Origin: an uncultured Aquincola sp. | Lineage (GTDB): Bacteria > Pseudomonadota > Gammaproteobacteria > Burkholderiales > Burkholderiaceae | Direction of reading: 5' to 3' | DNA length: 14,548 nucleotides | NCBI GenBank assembly: GCA_937883885.1 | Contig: CAKZXL010000136.1 | Coordinates: forward strand, 1-14,548 | Shown here: piece by piece, positions 1 through 7,237 of the stretch | Layout: each line of letters begins with the position of its first letter | Position numbering within the stretch: the first letter of the stretch is position 1 | Notes under the pieces: generated by a model | What the model was told of the DNA's origin: nothing | The model's database searches: none | What the model saw: only the letters and a program-made list of their open reading frames with translations | Translations under genes and position numbers: made by a program

Positions 1-306
1 GGTGATGGCGGCCATCGCCGTGGTCAGGCCCATCACGCTGTGCATGCGGGTCGTCACGATGAAGCCGGCCAGGACCAGCAGCGCCACCGCGGCCAGCACG
101 ACGACCAGGAGGACCGCCCCCCATCGTTGCGCCAGCAGACCGCTCAGGCCGCCGAGCAAGCCGATCAGCGCAAACGTGCGCAGGCCGGCAACGCGGTGTC
201 CGTCGGGCAGATCGCGCTGGTGCCAGCCGCGTTCCAAGCCGATGAGCAGGCCCGCCGCCAGCGCGATCCCGAGCCCCATCAGATCCGACAGGGACACGCC
301 GCTCAT
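1..306 (-). CDS. MgtC/SapB (DUF4010-type) membrane protein, N-terminal part
   Basis: The gene runs off the left edge, and 102 codons are present. The translation begins MSGVSLSDLMGLGIALAAG and contains GLLIGLERGW around residues 19-28, the N-terminal signature of MgtC/SapB-family membrane proteins. In the larger DUF4010 members this domain is followed by further membrane segments. Three hydrophobic stretches are visible, at about residues 8-25, 43-57 and 61-81, separated by a charged loop (HQRDLPDGHR). The ATG overlaps the stop of the upstream hydrolase in an ATGA arrangement, so the two are probably translationally coupled and this is the last visible gene of the copper gene run. The role of DUF4010 proteins is poorly defined; MgtC proteins are linked to magnesium limitation and virulence. 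A role in copper handling is only inferred from position. Confidence 0.8.
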   Translation of the reverse strand, partial: MSGVSLSDLMGLGIALAAGLLIGLERGWHQRDLPDGHRVAGLRTFALIGLLGGLSGLLAQRWGAVLLVVVLAAVALLVLAGFIVTTRMHSVMGLTTAMAAIT

Positions 307-1175
307 GGCTGCGATTCCGTGCCGAGTTCATTGGCAGGTACACATTGCTCGGGGGGGATCATCGGCGGCAGCTCCCCGACGCTCGACAGCCACTGCTCGA
401 TGTGTTGCAGGCACGCGTGGGGTGCTCGCAGCCAGGGATGGTGGTCCACGCCCTCGAGAACGCGCATCTCCCACATCGAGCGCGCGGTCGCCAGTGCCTG
501 CGCCCCGTCCAAAGGCGCGGTCAGGTCCAAACTGCCGTGCAACATCAGGACTGGCAGGATCTGCGCCGTCGCCTCGGCCTCGACGCGCAAGTCATGGCGG
601 TACAGCGCCTCCCACAAGGACGAGGTCGACGACACCATGTTGTGCGCAACGAGGTCTTCGGCGACTTCGCGCGGGATGTCGCGAAGAAGGCGCGGCAACA
701 GGCGTCCGACGACCCGCCGCGTCAGGATGCATGCGAGCGCGGTCGCCCACATGTTCGTGTAGATCCAGCCGCCACGCTGCCGCGCAAACCAGGCGACGGC
801 TCCTTCGGCCCCGCCGAAGTTGGGAAGACTGATCAGTACGAGCCGCCTGACGACCGACGGATAGCGGGCGGCATAGGCAAGCGCCAGCGCGGCCCCGAGC
901 GAGTGCCTGACCAGCGTCAAGGAGCGGTCCCCGGCCAGGCTCGCATGCAGCGCGGCGACGTGGCGCTCGACGCTGTAGCGCATCCAGGGCTTCGGCGACT
1001 CACCGAAGCCAAGCAGGTCGATCAGGACGGTGCGGTGCCCCGACAGTGCGAACGGCACCGGCCCGCAGGTCCAGTAGCGATGGGTCCCGCCCAGTCCGTG
1101 CAGCAGGACCGCGCAATGCTGACCGTGCCCCGCGTCAAAGCGCTTCAGCGGCAGTGTCTCGGTCCCCATGCGCAT
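303..1175 (-). CDS. alpha/beta hydrolase
   Basis: A 290-residue alpha/beta-hydrolase-fold protein with no signal peptide, so probably cytoplasmic. The HGLGG oxyanion-hole segment is at residues 26-30, and the nucleophile elbow LVRHSLGAALAL has Ser92. Asp217 in HGSLDLTAP and His245 or His246 in GVDHHPWL complete a plausible triad. The first glycine of the usual G-x-S-x-G elbow is Arg90 (codon AGG), which is unusual. The open frame extends upstream to an ATG at 1250, but that would overlap the preceding gene by 61 bases. I prefer the ATG at 1175, which leaves a 14-base gap and has a GAGG 12 bases upstream; an ATG two codons later is also possible. The stop overlaps the start of the MgtC-like gene by 4 bases. 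The substrate is unknown. Confidence 0.85.
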   Translation of the reverse strand: MRMGTETLPLKRFDAGHGQHCAVLLHGLGGTHRYWTCGPVPFALSGHRTVLIDLLGFGESPKPWMRYSVERHVAALHASLAGDRSLTLVRHSLGAALALAYAARYPSVVRRLVLISLPNFGGAEGAVAWFARQRGGWIYTNMWATALACILTRRVVGRLLPRLLRDIPREVAEDLVAHNMVSSTSSLWEALYRHDLRVEAEATAQILPVLMLHGSLDLTAPLDGAQALATARSMWEMRVLEGVDHHPWLRAPHACLQHIEQWLSSVGELPPMIPPEQCVPANELGTESQP

Positions 1176-1189
1176 CGGCCGCCACGACC

Positions 1190-1576
1190 TCAGTTCTGGC
1201 GCTGGAGCCGAACATCGACTCGCGCGGGGCCCGACGACTTGTTGCTCCACATCCAGCAGTAGTCCTCGCGCACCGCAACCCGCAAGGTGTCCTGTCCGGA
1301 ACTCACCTGAGCCTGTTTGGCCGGGAACTCAGCCTCCTTGCCCACGTGATAGTGAATGTTGAAGTCGACGGGTACCGACGCGGCGAACTCCCAGCGAATG
1401 GAGTCCCCCGGCGCGAGCTTGCCGCAAAGCTCGACGAATCTGCCCGGTTCGACGTTGGCGCCGTGAGCGAATGCGCCGTCGCGACTCCAGGCGATCTCGA
1501 CAATGTGGGAGGCCGCGAAGGCTTGGCTTGCCGTCACCAACGCAATGGCGGTCATAGCGAATCTGGCGGTCTGCAT
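1190..1576 (-). CDS. secreted protein of unknown function with a Cys pair (GOLD/emp24-like look)
   Basis: A 128-residue protein with a clear signal peptide (MQTARFAMTAIALVTASQAF, cleavage likely after Ala21 or Ala22). The mature part is rich in predicted beta strands. It has Cys51 (FVELCGKL) and Cys107 (REDYCWMWSNKS), which could form a disulfide, and FNIHYHVGK around residues 72-80 with two histidines. The segments FNIHYH and WMW-NKS resemble beta-sandwich (GOLD-like) domains. I do not recognise a named family, and the resemblance is by eye only. The start at 1576 is preceded by AAGGA at 9 bases spacing, which is better than the ATGs further upstream. It follows the small membrane protein after 82 bases and precedes the hydrolase by 14. 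Metal binding through the His and Cys residues is speculative. Confidence 0.75.
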   Translation of the reverse strand: MQTARFAMTAIALVTASQAFAASHIVEIAWSRDGAFAHGANVEPGRFVELCGKLAPGDSIRWEFAASVPVDFNIHYHVGKEAEFPAKQAQVSSGQDTLRVAVREDYCWMWSNKSSGPARVDVRLQRQN

Positions 1577-1658
1577 GAACTTTGGTCCTTGTTGGGTCAG
1601 CATCATCCTCGACGCCGCACGGCGCTGCCTTGACGCGCGACACGTTCCCCACCCATCC

Positions 1659-1856
1659 TCATCGTCGCTTTCGGCGCTTTACCTTCCGAGGCTTCGGCTG
1701 TTGCGTCCGGCTCCCGTCGGCATTCCTGCGACGGTTCTTCCAGGCAAGGACCAGCGCCAGTCCGATGATGACCGCAGCGCTCGCCAAGCCGCCGACCAGC
1801 ATGAGCCCCAACTCGCCGTGCGAAAGACTCGAGAGGTTCCTGAACTCGTGCGGCAT
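1659..1856 (-). CDS. small single-helix membrane protein
   Basis: A 65-residue protein with an acidic N-terminus, one hydrophobic helix at about residues 17-40 (GLMLVGGLASAAVIIGLALV), and a strongly basic C-terminal tail ending in KVKRRKRR. This predicts one membrane span with the tail in the cytoplasm. The ATG is 4 bases after the stop of the cytochrome c gene, with no strong ribosome-binding site, so coupled translation is likely. In size and layout it resembles small assembly or stabilising subunits of membrane redox complexes, but no family is recognised. Its position directly behind the cytochrome suggests it works with it. It is short enough that chance cannot be fully excluded. Confidence 0.6.
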   Translation of the reverse strand: MPHEFRNLSSLSHGELGLMLVGGLASAAVIIGLALVLAWKNRRRNADGSRTQQPKPRKVKRRKRR

Positions 1857-1860
1857 CGGC

Positions 1861-2340
1861 TCAGCGTTGCTGCGACGAACTGCGGTTCATCTCGTCGTGC
1901 TTGGCCCGGATGCTGATGGGCCACTGAGCCTTGATCCAGGAGAGCGCGGCCACGATCTCGGAATCGGTCAGCACGCCTTCGTACGCAGGCATCGAGGATT
2001 CGTACGACGCCAGGTTGGCAGCCTTGGCGACGCCGAACTTCGTGATTCGGAACAGCGTCTCGTCGGGGTGGTGCCACGTGTGTCCGGTGGCGTCGTGTGG
2101 CGGTGCTGGCAGGCGGCCTTGCGCGTCTCTCTGGCGCCAGTTGGGCTGGCCCTCGAGCTTCGCCCCGTGACAGGCGGCACAGTGCGTTCCGTAGACCTGC
2201 CGCCCCCGCGCCGTCACCTCGACATCGTCAGGTTTGAGCAGCCCGGTGCTTGCCAGCTTTGGCGCCAGGCGCGAGATGGCAACGAACAGAACCACCGCAC
2301 CGATCACAGCGACAGCCAGGAGCAACCGGCTTCGTTTCAT
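1861..2340 (-). CDS. membrane-anchored class I cytochrome c
   Basis: A 159-residue protein. An uncleaved N-terminal helix at about residues 5-22 would anchor it in the inner membrane with the haem domain in the periplasm. The haem-binding motif C54-A-A-C57-H58 lies in GRQVYGTHCAACHGAKLEG. Met117 in ESSMPAYEGVL is the likely sixth haem ligand, and TDSEIVAALSWIKAQWP is the typical final helix of small class I cytochromes. The open frame extends further upstream, but ATG 2340 is supported by AGGA at 7 bases and by the signal-anchor directly after it. It follows the polytopic membrane protein after 19 bases. In this context it may exchange electrons with the copper proteins of the same run (inference). 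Confidence 0.93.
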   Translation of the reverse strand: MKRSRLLLAVAVIGAVVLFVAISRLAPKLASTGLLKPDDVEVTARGRQVYGTHCAACHGAKLEGQPNWRQRDAQGRLPAPPHDATGHTWHHPDETLFRITKFGVAKAANLASYESSMPAYEGVLTDSEIVAALSWIKAQWPISIRAKHDEMNRSSSQQR

Positions 2341-2359
2341 GCGCTCGTCCTGATCGGCA

Positions 2360-2899
2360 TCACATCCTCGCGTCTGATCGAAGCAGATCGCGCGCTTGCG
2401 TTCGGACCATCCGCCAGCTTGCAAGGGCCAGCCACGTCCCGATGCCTGCAGAGACCAGGCATGGGAGCAATTCCTGGTCGGGCCGCAATGCCGCAAACGT
2501 CACCGCGATGCCGCCAGCAACGAAGGCCCAGAAGCGTGTTTCGGCCCAACGGGCCTGCCGGTCCAACTGAACAACGACCAGAAGGGCTGCAGCAACGGCG
2601 ACCAATGCGAGTGTGGCGCGCGCATTGTGATGCCCCATCTGCCAGTAGCCCGCCAAGCCAGCCGCGATGATGGCGAACAGCGCAACGGCGAGCAGCAGCC
2701 CCAACAGACCCGCAAAGAGGCAGCGGACTCCTGCACGCCATGCATCCCATGGAGCGCCGTTGTCCATGCCCCAAAGGAACAGCCGATGCGCAGCAGCCGC
2801 GGAGGCCGCGAGCAACACGCACTCGTGCCACGCCAGACCCGCGGCACTCAGCGTCGCAACAATGCCGACGCTGAGCGCCTTCGCGACCGAGGAGCGCAT
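2360..2899 (-). CDS. polytopic inner-membrane protein, function unknown
   Basis: A 179-residue, very hydrophobic protein with five or six likely membrane helices at about residues 5-24, 26-45, 60-88, 94-113, 122-140 and 148-165. Charged loops between them include LDRQARWAETR. I do not recognise a family motif. It is too short for an eight-helix CopD and lacks obvious metal-binding His or Met patterns, apart from YWQMGHHNAR around residue 90. ATG 2899 has GAGGA at 7 bases. It sits 19 bases after the CusF-like gene and 19 bases before the cytochrome c, so it belongs to the same transcription unit. It could be a quinol- or haem-interacting partner of the cytochrome, but this is only inference. 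Confidence 0.8.
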   Translation of the reverse strand: MRSSVAKALSVGIVATLSAAGLAWHECVLLAASAAAAHRLFLWGMDNGAPWDAWRAGVRCLFAGLLGLLLAVALFAIIAAGLAGYWQMGHHNARATLALVAVAAALLVVVQLDRQARWAETRFWAFVAGGIAVTFAALRPDQELLPCLVSAGIGTWLALASWRMVRTQARDLLRSDARM

Positions 2900-2918
2900 C
2901 GCACCGTCCTCGCAGGAC

Positions 2919-3263
2919 CTAGCGAACCACCTTGAGGTCCGTGACCGTGAACTTGCCGGCCTCGTTGACGGCCTTGAACTTCACCTTGTCTCCGGCCTTG
3001 ACCTGGCCCAGCATGGCCTTGTCGCGCACGTTGAACACCATGGTCATGGCCGGCATTTCAAGGCTCTTAATGTCGCCATGCTTCAACGTGATCTTGGCCG
3101 CGTCGAGGTCGACCTTTCGGACTTCCGCGTCGGTCATCTCGTCGGCCGTGGCCGTCGGACTGCTTGCGGCATGGTGACCTGCGTGCTCGTCAGCCTTCTG
3201 CTGTGCCCAGACGGGCGTGCTCAGGACGAGCGAGGTCATCAGGGCGGAGAGTGCATATTTCAT
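2919..3263 (-). CDS. CusF-like periplasmic copper-binding protein
   Basis: A 114-residue protein with a signal peptide (MKYALSALMTSLVLSTPVWA, cleavage after Ala20). A short His-containing linker (DEHAGHH) is followed by the CusF/CzcE-type small beta-barrel domain. Diagnostic elements are VDLDAAKITLKHGDIKSLEM, then PAMTMVFNVRD with the paired Met residues that in CusF bind Cu(I) or Ag(I). LGQVKAGDKVKF and the final strand FTVTDLKVV follow. In the Cus system CusF hands periplasmic copper to the CusB/CusA efflux complex, but no such pump is encoded in this window. ATG 3263 is chosen because the signal peptide begins there; the frame continues upstream without sense. It lies 17 bases after the DUF411 gene. 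Confidence 0.92.
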   Translation of the reverse strand: MKYALSALMTSLVLSTPVWAQQKADEHAGHHAASSPTATADEMTDAEVRKVDLDAAKITLKHGDIKSLEMPAMTMVFNVRDKAMLGQVKAGDKVKFKAVNEAGKFTVTDLKVVR

Positions 3264-3280
3264 GACGTTCCATTCTTGGG

Positions 3281-3772
3281 TCAACGATATGAGTTGAAAA
3301 CGCGCGTGCTGCCGTCCTTGGCGACGAGCAGCACGTCGAAGGGATCCCGCTGGTCGCCGTAGTCCGGGCCGTCCATGCCGGGAGAGCCGACGGGCATGCC
3401 GGGTACTGCCAGCCCCACGGCGTCGGGCGCCTCCTTGACCAGACGGAGCACGTCGGCCGCAGGCACATGACCTTCGATGGCGTAGCGGCCGACCACGGCC
3501 GTATGGCAGGAGCCGAGCTTGATCGGAACCTTCATGCGCTCGCGAGCGGCCGTGTTGCCGACGTCGTGCACCGTCACGCGGAATCCGTGTGACTCGACGT
3601 GCTTGATCCATTCCTTGCAGCAGCCGCACGAAGGGCTCTTCCACACTTCCATGTGGAGGGGCCGCGTTTGCGCACGCAGCAGGGCAGGCCCGAGCAGCGC
3701 AACGGCTCCCGAAGCCGTCAGCAGCGCTCGACGAGCCTTGCCGTGGCGCGCCGGGTCAATGCTTGTGCGCAT
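3281..3772 (-). CDS. DUF411 metal-binding protein
   Basis: A 163-residue secreted protein of the DUF411 family, common in copper and other metal resistance clusters. After an N-terminal export signal with a KARR motif (about residues 11-35) comes a thioredoxin-like start, MEVWKSPSCGCCKEWIKHVE, with Cys49, Cys51 and Cys52. The second family motif GSCHTAVVGRYAIEGHVP has Cys89, His90 and His102, and PGMPVGSPGMD follows. The conserved Cys and His residues are likely metal ligands. The start at 3772 overlaps the upstream cupredoxin gene by 17 bases and is supported by AAGGG at 8 bases spacing. The frame also opens at 3844, but that would overlap far more. The biochemical role of DUF411 is not established; copper binding or reduction in the periplasm is the usual suggestion. 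Confidence 0.92.
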   Translation of the reverse strand: MRTSIDPARHGKARRALLTASGAVALLGPALLRAQTRPLHMEVWKSPSCGCCKEWIKHVESHGFRVTVHDVGNTAARERMKVPIKLGSCHTAVVGRYAIEGHVPAADVLRLVKEAPDAVGLAVPGMPVGSPGMDGPDYGDQRDPFDVLLVAKDGSTRVFNSYR

Positions 3773-4280
3773 GCCCGTCACCCTTGGCACTCGACGCGGC
3801 AACCGTGATCTTGCCGACCATGCCGGCCTGGTAGTGGCCCGCAATCAAGCATGCGAAGTCGAAGTCGCCCGGCCGGTTGAAGGTCCAGACAATCTCCCCG
3901 GTCTTGCCCGGTCCGACGTGGGCCATGTACGGCTCGTCGTGTTCCATGTTCGGGAACTTCACCATCAGTTCGGCATGCTTGTCGTTCTCGGCCTTCGTGC
4001 CGATCACGAACTCGTGCATGGTCTTGCCGGCATTGCGCACGACGAACTTGACGGTCTCTCCCTGGCGCACCTCGATCCGCTCCGGCGTGAAGCGCATGTT
4101 GTCGCCCATGCCGATTTCGATGGTTCGCTTGGCGGACTTGGCGTCCCCGGCGATCCCCCAGTCCTTCTGTTCCTTCTTGACCGGACCGGCCTTCTTGGCA
4201 TGGTCCTCGTCGCCGTGCGCCATTGCGGAGGCGGAGATGGCCACGAGCGCAGCCGCGAGAAATGGCTTGAACTGCTTCAT
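3756..4280 (-). CDS. periplasmic cupredoxin (CopI-like)
   Basis: A 174-residue type 1 copper protein. The signal peptide ends at AMA (residue 21), and the mature protein starts HGDEDH. The cupredoxin domain occupies about residues 52-162. Copper ligands are His89 in KTMHEFVIG, then Cys144, His149 and Met154 in FACLIAGHYQAGM. The protein ends in a His-rich tail (GDGHAHKH). It resembles the plastocyanin/azurin-type CopI proteins found in copper-tolerance clusters of Cupriavidus and Rubrivivax; the name is given by resemblance only. ATG 4280 has AGGA about 8 bases upstream. It follows the oxidase after 52 bases and overlaps the DUF411 gene, so all three are probably made together. It could sequester copper or carry electrons between the oxidase and the cytochrome c. 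Confidence 0.94.
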   Translation of the reverse strand: MKQFKPFLAAALVAISASAMAHGDEDHAKKAGPVKKEQKDWGIAGDAKSAKRTIEIGMGDNMRFTPERIEVRQGETVKFVVRNAGKTMHEFVIGTKAENDKHAELMVKFPNMEHDEPYMAHVGPGKTGEIVWTFNRPGDFDFACLIAGHYQAGMVGKITVAASSAKGDGHAHKH

Positions 4281-4332
4281 CAGGTTTCCTTCCTGTTACG
4301 GATTGGACAGATTGAGAGTCGGCTCGCGCCGC

Positions 4333-5751
4333 TCAGTTGTGGCCTGCATGCCCGCCGCCGGGTTTGCGCACCTTGACTTCGACCTCTTGGCCCGGTTTTG
4401 CGACCGAGGGCATCGAGCCGCTCCCTTCCGCCTTGAAGCGTGCCGGGTCCGGCAGTTGGCCGGTGAACTCGTAGGCCACCGTGCCGGGCGGGTGCTTGTA
4501 CCAACCCGGGTCGCTGTAGTCGCCGCGCCTCTGTCCCTTGCGGACCTTCACGACGCTGAACATGCCGCCCATGCCGACCGAACCGAACGGCCCCTGCCCC
4601 GTCATCATGGCCGCGGTGTTGTCGGGCAGCGGCATCTCCATCTCAGTCATGTCCTTCATGCCGCGCTCGCCCATCACCATGTACTCGGGCACGAGCTTGG
4701 TGATCTGCCGCGCGACACCGCGATGGTCCACGCCGATCATCGTCGGCACGTCGTGACCCATCGCGTTCATCGTGTGGTGGCTCTTGTGGCAATGGAAGGC
4801 CCAGTCGCCTTCCTCGTCGGCGAGGAACTCAACCTGCCGCATCTGCCCGACCGCGATGTCTTCGGTCACTTCGTACTTTCGCGTGCTCTTCGGCGTCGGC
4901 CCGCCGTCGGTGCCGGTGACCAGGAACTCGTGCCCGTGCAGGTGGATCGGGTGGTTCGTCATCGTCAGGTTGCCGATGCGGATGCGAACCTTGTCCATAT
5001 GGCTCACCACCAGCGGGTCGATGCCGGGGAAGATCCGGCTGTTCCAGCTCCACAGGTTGAAGTCCAGCATCGTCATGATCTTCGGCGTGTAGCTGCCCGG
5101 ATCGATGTCATAGGCGTTGAGCAGGAAGCAGAAGTCGCGGTCCACCTCGTCGATCAGCGGATGCTTGTTCTTCGGATGCGTGATCCAGAAGCCCATCATC
5201 CCCATCGCCATCTGCACCATCTCGTCAGCGTGCGGGTGGTACATGAAGGTGCCGGGGCGGCGCGCGACGAACTCGTACACGTAGGTCTTGCCCGGTGGGA
5301 TGCCAGGCTGGTTCAGCCCCGTTACGCCGTCCATGCCGTTGGGCAGGCGCTGGCCGTGCCAGTGGATGCTGGTCAACTCGCCAAGTTTGTTGGTGACGAA
5401 GATGCGCACGCGGTCACCTTCGACCACCTCGATCGTCGGCCCCGGGCTCTGGCCGTTGTAGCCCCACAGGTGAGCCTTGAAGCCAGGGCTCATCTCGCGC
5501 ACCACCGGCTCGGCAACGAGGTGGAACTCCTTCACGCCGTTGTTCATGCGCCAGGGCAGCGTCCAGCCGTTGAGCGTGACGACCGGGTTGTAGGGCCGGC
5601 CGGTGTTGGGCACCAGCGGCGGCATCGTGTCGGGCTTGGTCTGGATGACCGGCTCGGGCAATGCCGCCATCGCGACCTTGCTGACCGCTGCGGCGCTCAC
5701 CGCGGCGGTCACTGCGCCAGCGCCGCCGATGAAGTTGCGTCGGGAAACCAT
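4333..5751 (-). CDS. multicopper oxidase (copper oxidase), Tat-exported
   Basis: A 472-residue multicopper oxidase. The N-terminus has a twin-arginine signal (SRRNFIGG, residues 3-10, then a hydrophobic stretch to about 30), so it is exported folded. All four copper motifs are present: HWHG 130-133, HPH 172-174, HPIHLHGH 267-274 and HCHKSHHTMNAM 320-331. The type 1 site would be His267, Cys321, His326 and Met331. Only 92 residues separate motifs two and three, which fits a compact two-domain layout. A C-terminal extension of about 125 residues follows; it is Met-rich (10 Met in 358-397) and ends in GGGHAGHN. The likely reaction is oxidation of Cu(I) to the less toxic Cu(II) with reduction of oxygen to water. 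ATG 5751 has AAGGA at 8 bases and lies 24 bases after the TolC-like gene. Confidence 0.96.
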   Translation of the reverse strand: MVSRRNFIGGAGAVTAAVSAAAVSKVAMAALPEPVIQTKPDTMPPLVPNTGRPYNPVVTLNGWTLPWRMNNGVKEFHLVAEPVVREMSPGFKAHLWGYNGQSPGPTIEVVEGDRVRIFVTNKLGELTSIHWHGQRLPNGMDGVTGLNQPGIPPGKTYVYEFVARRPGTFMYHPHADEMVQMAMGMMGFWITHPKNKHPLIDEVDRDFCFLLNAYDIDPGSYTPKIMTMLDFNLWSWNSRIFPGIDPLVVSHMDKVRIRIGNLTMTNHPIHLHGHEFLVTGTDGGPTPKSTRKYEVTEDIAVGQMRQVEFLADEEGDWAFHCHKSHHTMNAMGHDVPTMIGVDHRGVARQITKLVPEYMVMGERGMKDMTEMEMPLPDNTAAMMTGQGPFGSVGMGGMFSVVKVRKGQRRGDYSDPGWYKHPPGTVAYEFTGQLPDPARFKAEGSGSMPSVAKPGQEVEVKVRKPGGGHAGHN

Positions 5752-5775
5752 GTTCGAGATCCTTGATTGAAGGGG

Positions 5776-7227
5776 TCAGTGGCCGGCGCCGCCGCCATCT
5801 ACCGCTGCGGCGGCGGGGCCAGTGGGCGAGGCCATGGCCGCTTTGCCGATGAGTGCCATGTCGAGATCCGACTGGGCCAGCCAGAAGTCGCGCAGCGACT
5901 CGATGTATGCATTGACGCTCGTGATCTGGGAGCGTGCGTCGGCAAGGAGCTCGAAGACCCCGATGATCATTCCGTTGTAGCGCAGCCCCTGCTCTTCCGA
6001 GATCCGTTTCTTGAGCGGCACGCTCTCATCACGCTGGTGGCGCGCGATGTCGTAGGCGGACCGGTAGTTGCCATAGGCCTCGCGAACCTCCGAGCGGGCG
6101 TTGATCGCGGTCTCCGCCGCACGATGCAGCGCCTGCATGTAGATCGCTTCGGCGCGTGCCACCCGGGCGCCGCCCCAGTCGAAGAGGGGCAGCTCCAGGC
6201 CGATCTCCCAGCCCGTCTGACGCGGGGCCTCATTGGACGTGTTGCGCACCAGCCCGAGTTCCAGCACGTTGATGAAACGCGTCGTGCGGGTCAGACCCAG
6301 GTTCTTCGCGGTCTGCTCCGCGCCCAGCTTGGCGGCCTGCACGTCGAGTCGCTGGGACAGCGCGATCGCTTCGATGTCGGGCTGATTTCGCACCTCGGCC
6401 GGCAGGTCCGGCAGGCGCTCGGGCAACTGGAACTGGGTCTGATCGCCCCAGACGCCCAACAGGCGCGCCAGCCGCTCACGCGAAGCACGCTGCGCCTGGT
6501 CGGCGCGAGCGAGGCCCAGGGCGGCGTCGGCGTAGAAGGCCTGCTCCCGCGCCCGCGCCAGCTTGCTGAAGTTGCCGACCTGCTCCATGCGCCGAGCCAG
6601 CTCGGCGCTCGCTTCGGCCGTCTGCTTCACCTGCCGCATGTAGCGCACGGTCTCTTCGGCTGCGACGGCCTGGAAGTAGGCCTTGCGCGTCTCGGCCGCG
6701 CGCGACAGAACATCCATCGTGACTTCGCGCTTGACCTGCTCGAAGCGGCGCGCTTCCAGCCGCGAAACCATGGGCAGCGTCAACAGCCGTGCGAGGTTCA
6801 GGTGCAACCCGCGTTCCAGCTCGATCTCGTCGCCTTGCCGAAGGCGCCCGAACGTGAATCCGGGGTTCGGCAGGCGCCCGGCCTGCACAACCTCGGCCTC
6901 GGTGATGCCGAGGTCCTGAAAACGAGCCTGCAGACCGCGGTTGTTGAGCAGGGCGATCTGAACCGCATCGTCAACGCTAAGCGGCTTGGCGAGCAACTCC
7001 TGGACGCGGCGATCGATGGCGTCGGCATCGGCATCACTGCGCGCCCAGCGGACGTCCTTGCCGAGCTTCTCCTTGGCCGCGGACTCGATCGACGAGAACC
7101 CCGCGTCCGGCGAGAAGCTGGCGCAGCCCGCAAGCACTGCGGAAGCCAGGAGGACGACGAGCAGGCCCGAGCGCCGCACGCTCGGGCGGTCGGGCGCGAC
7201 ACGCCCGAGATGGGAAGGTGAATTCAT
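5776..7227 (-). CDS. TolC-like outer-membrane efflux lipoprotein
   Basis: A 483-residue outer-membrane factor of the TolC/OprM/CusC family. The N-terminus has a lipoprotein signal with lipobox LAGC (lipid-modified Cys35). The two repeated outer-membrane-factor halves are visible. The first includes LSVDDAVQIALLNNRGLQARFQ and long alpha-helical stretches rich in Ala, Glu and Arg. The second includes RLDVQAAKLGAEQTAKNLGL and the strand GWEIGLELPLFDWGGARVARA, which is typical of the second beta-barrel half. Such proteins form the outer-membrane channel of tripartite pumps. No membrane-fusion or RND gene lies next to it here, so its inner-membrane partner must be encoded elsewhere, or it works in a different way. 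ATG 7227 has GAGG at 8 bases. The gap to the upstream gene is 10 bases. Confidence 0.95.
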   Translation of the reverse strand: MNSPSHLGRVAPDRPSVRRSGLLVVLLASAVLAGCASFSPDAGFSSIESAAKEKLGKDVRWARSDADADAIDRRVQELLAKPLSVDDAVQIALLNNRGLQARFQDLGITEAEVVQAGRLPNPGFTFGRLRQGDEIELERGLHLNLARLLTLPMVSRLEARRFEQVKREVTMDVLSRAAETRKAYFQAVAAEETVRYMRQVKQTAEASAELARRMEQVGNFSKLARAREQAFYADAALGLARADQAQRASRERLARLLGVWGDQTQFQLPERLPDLPAEVRNQPDIEAIALSQRLDVQAAKLGAEQTAKNLGLTRTTRFINVLELGLVRNTSNEAPRQTGWEIGLELPLFDWGGARVARAEAIYMQALHRAAETAINARSEVREAYGNYRSAYDIARHQRDESVPLKKRISEEQGLRYNGMIIGVFELLADARSQITSVNAYIESLRDFWLAQSDLDMALIGKAAMASPTGPAAAAVDGGGAGH

Positions 7228-7237
7228 CCGCTTGACC

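Noticed and set aside
2..832. Plus-strand open frame of 276 codons at the left edge
   Set aside because: It is antisense to the MgtC-like gene and the hydrolase, both of which have clear family motifs. Its Arg/Pro/Ser-rich translation is not protein-like.
4295..4310. Third box-like sequence (GTTACG-GATT-GGACAG) between the oxidase and cupredoxin genes
   Set aside because: Only one half-site matches. No -10 lies at 33 bp, since that position falls inside the cupredoxin gene and reads TTCTCG. It is probably chance.
3877..5766. 629-codon plus-strand open frame
   Set aside because: It is antisense to the multicopper oxidase and cupredoxin. Its His/Arg/Val-rich low-complexity translation is typical of a shadow frame.
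5767..7221. 484-codon plus-strand open frame
   Set aside because: It is an exact mirror of the TolC-like gene, and its translation has no recognisable motifs.
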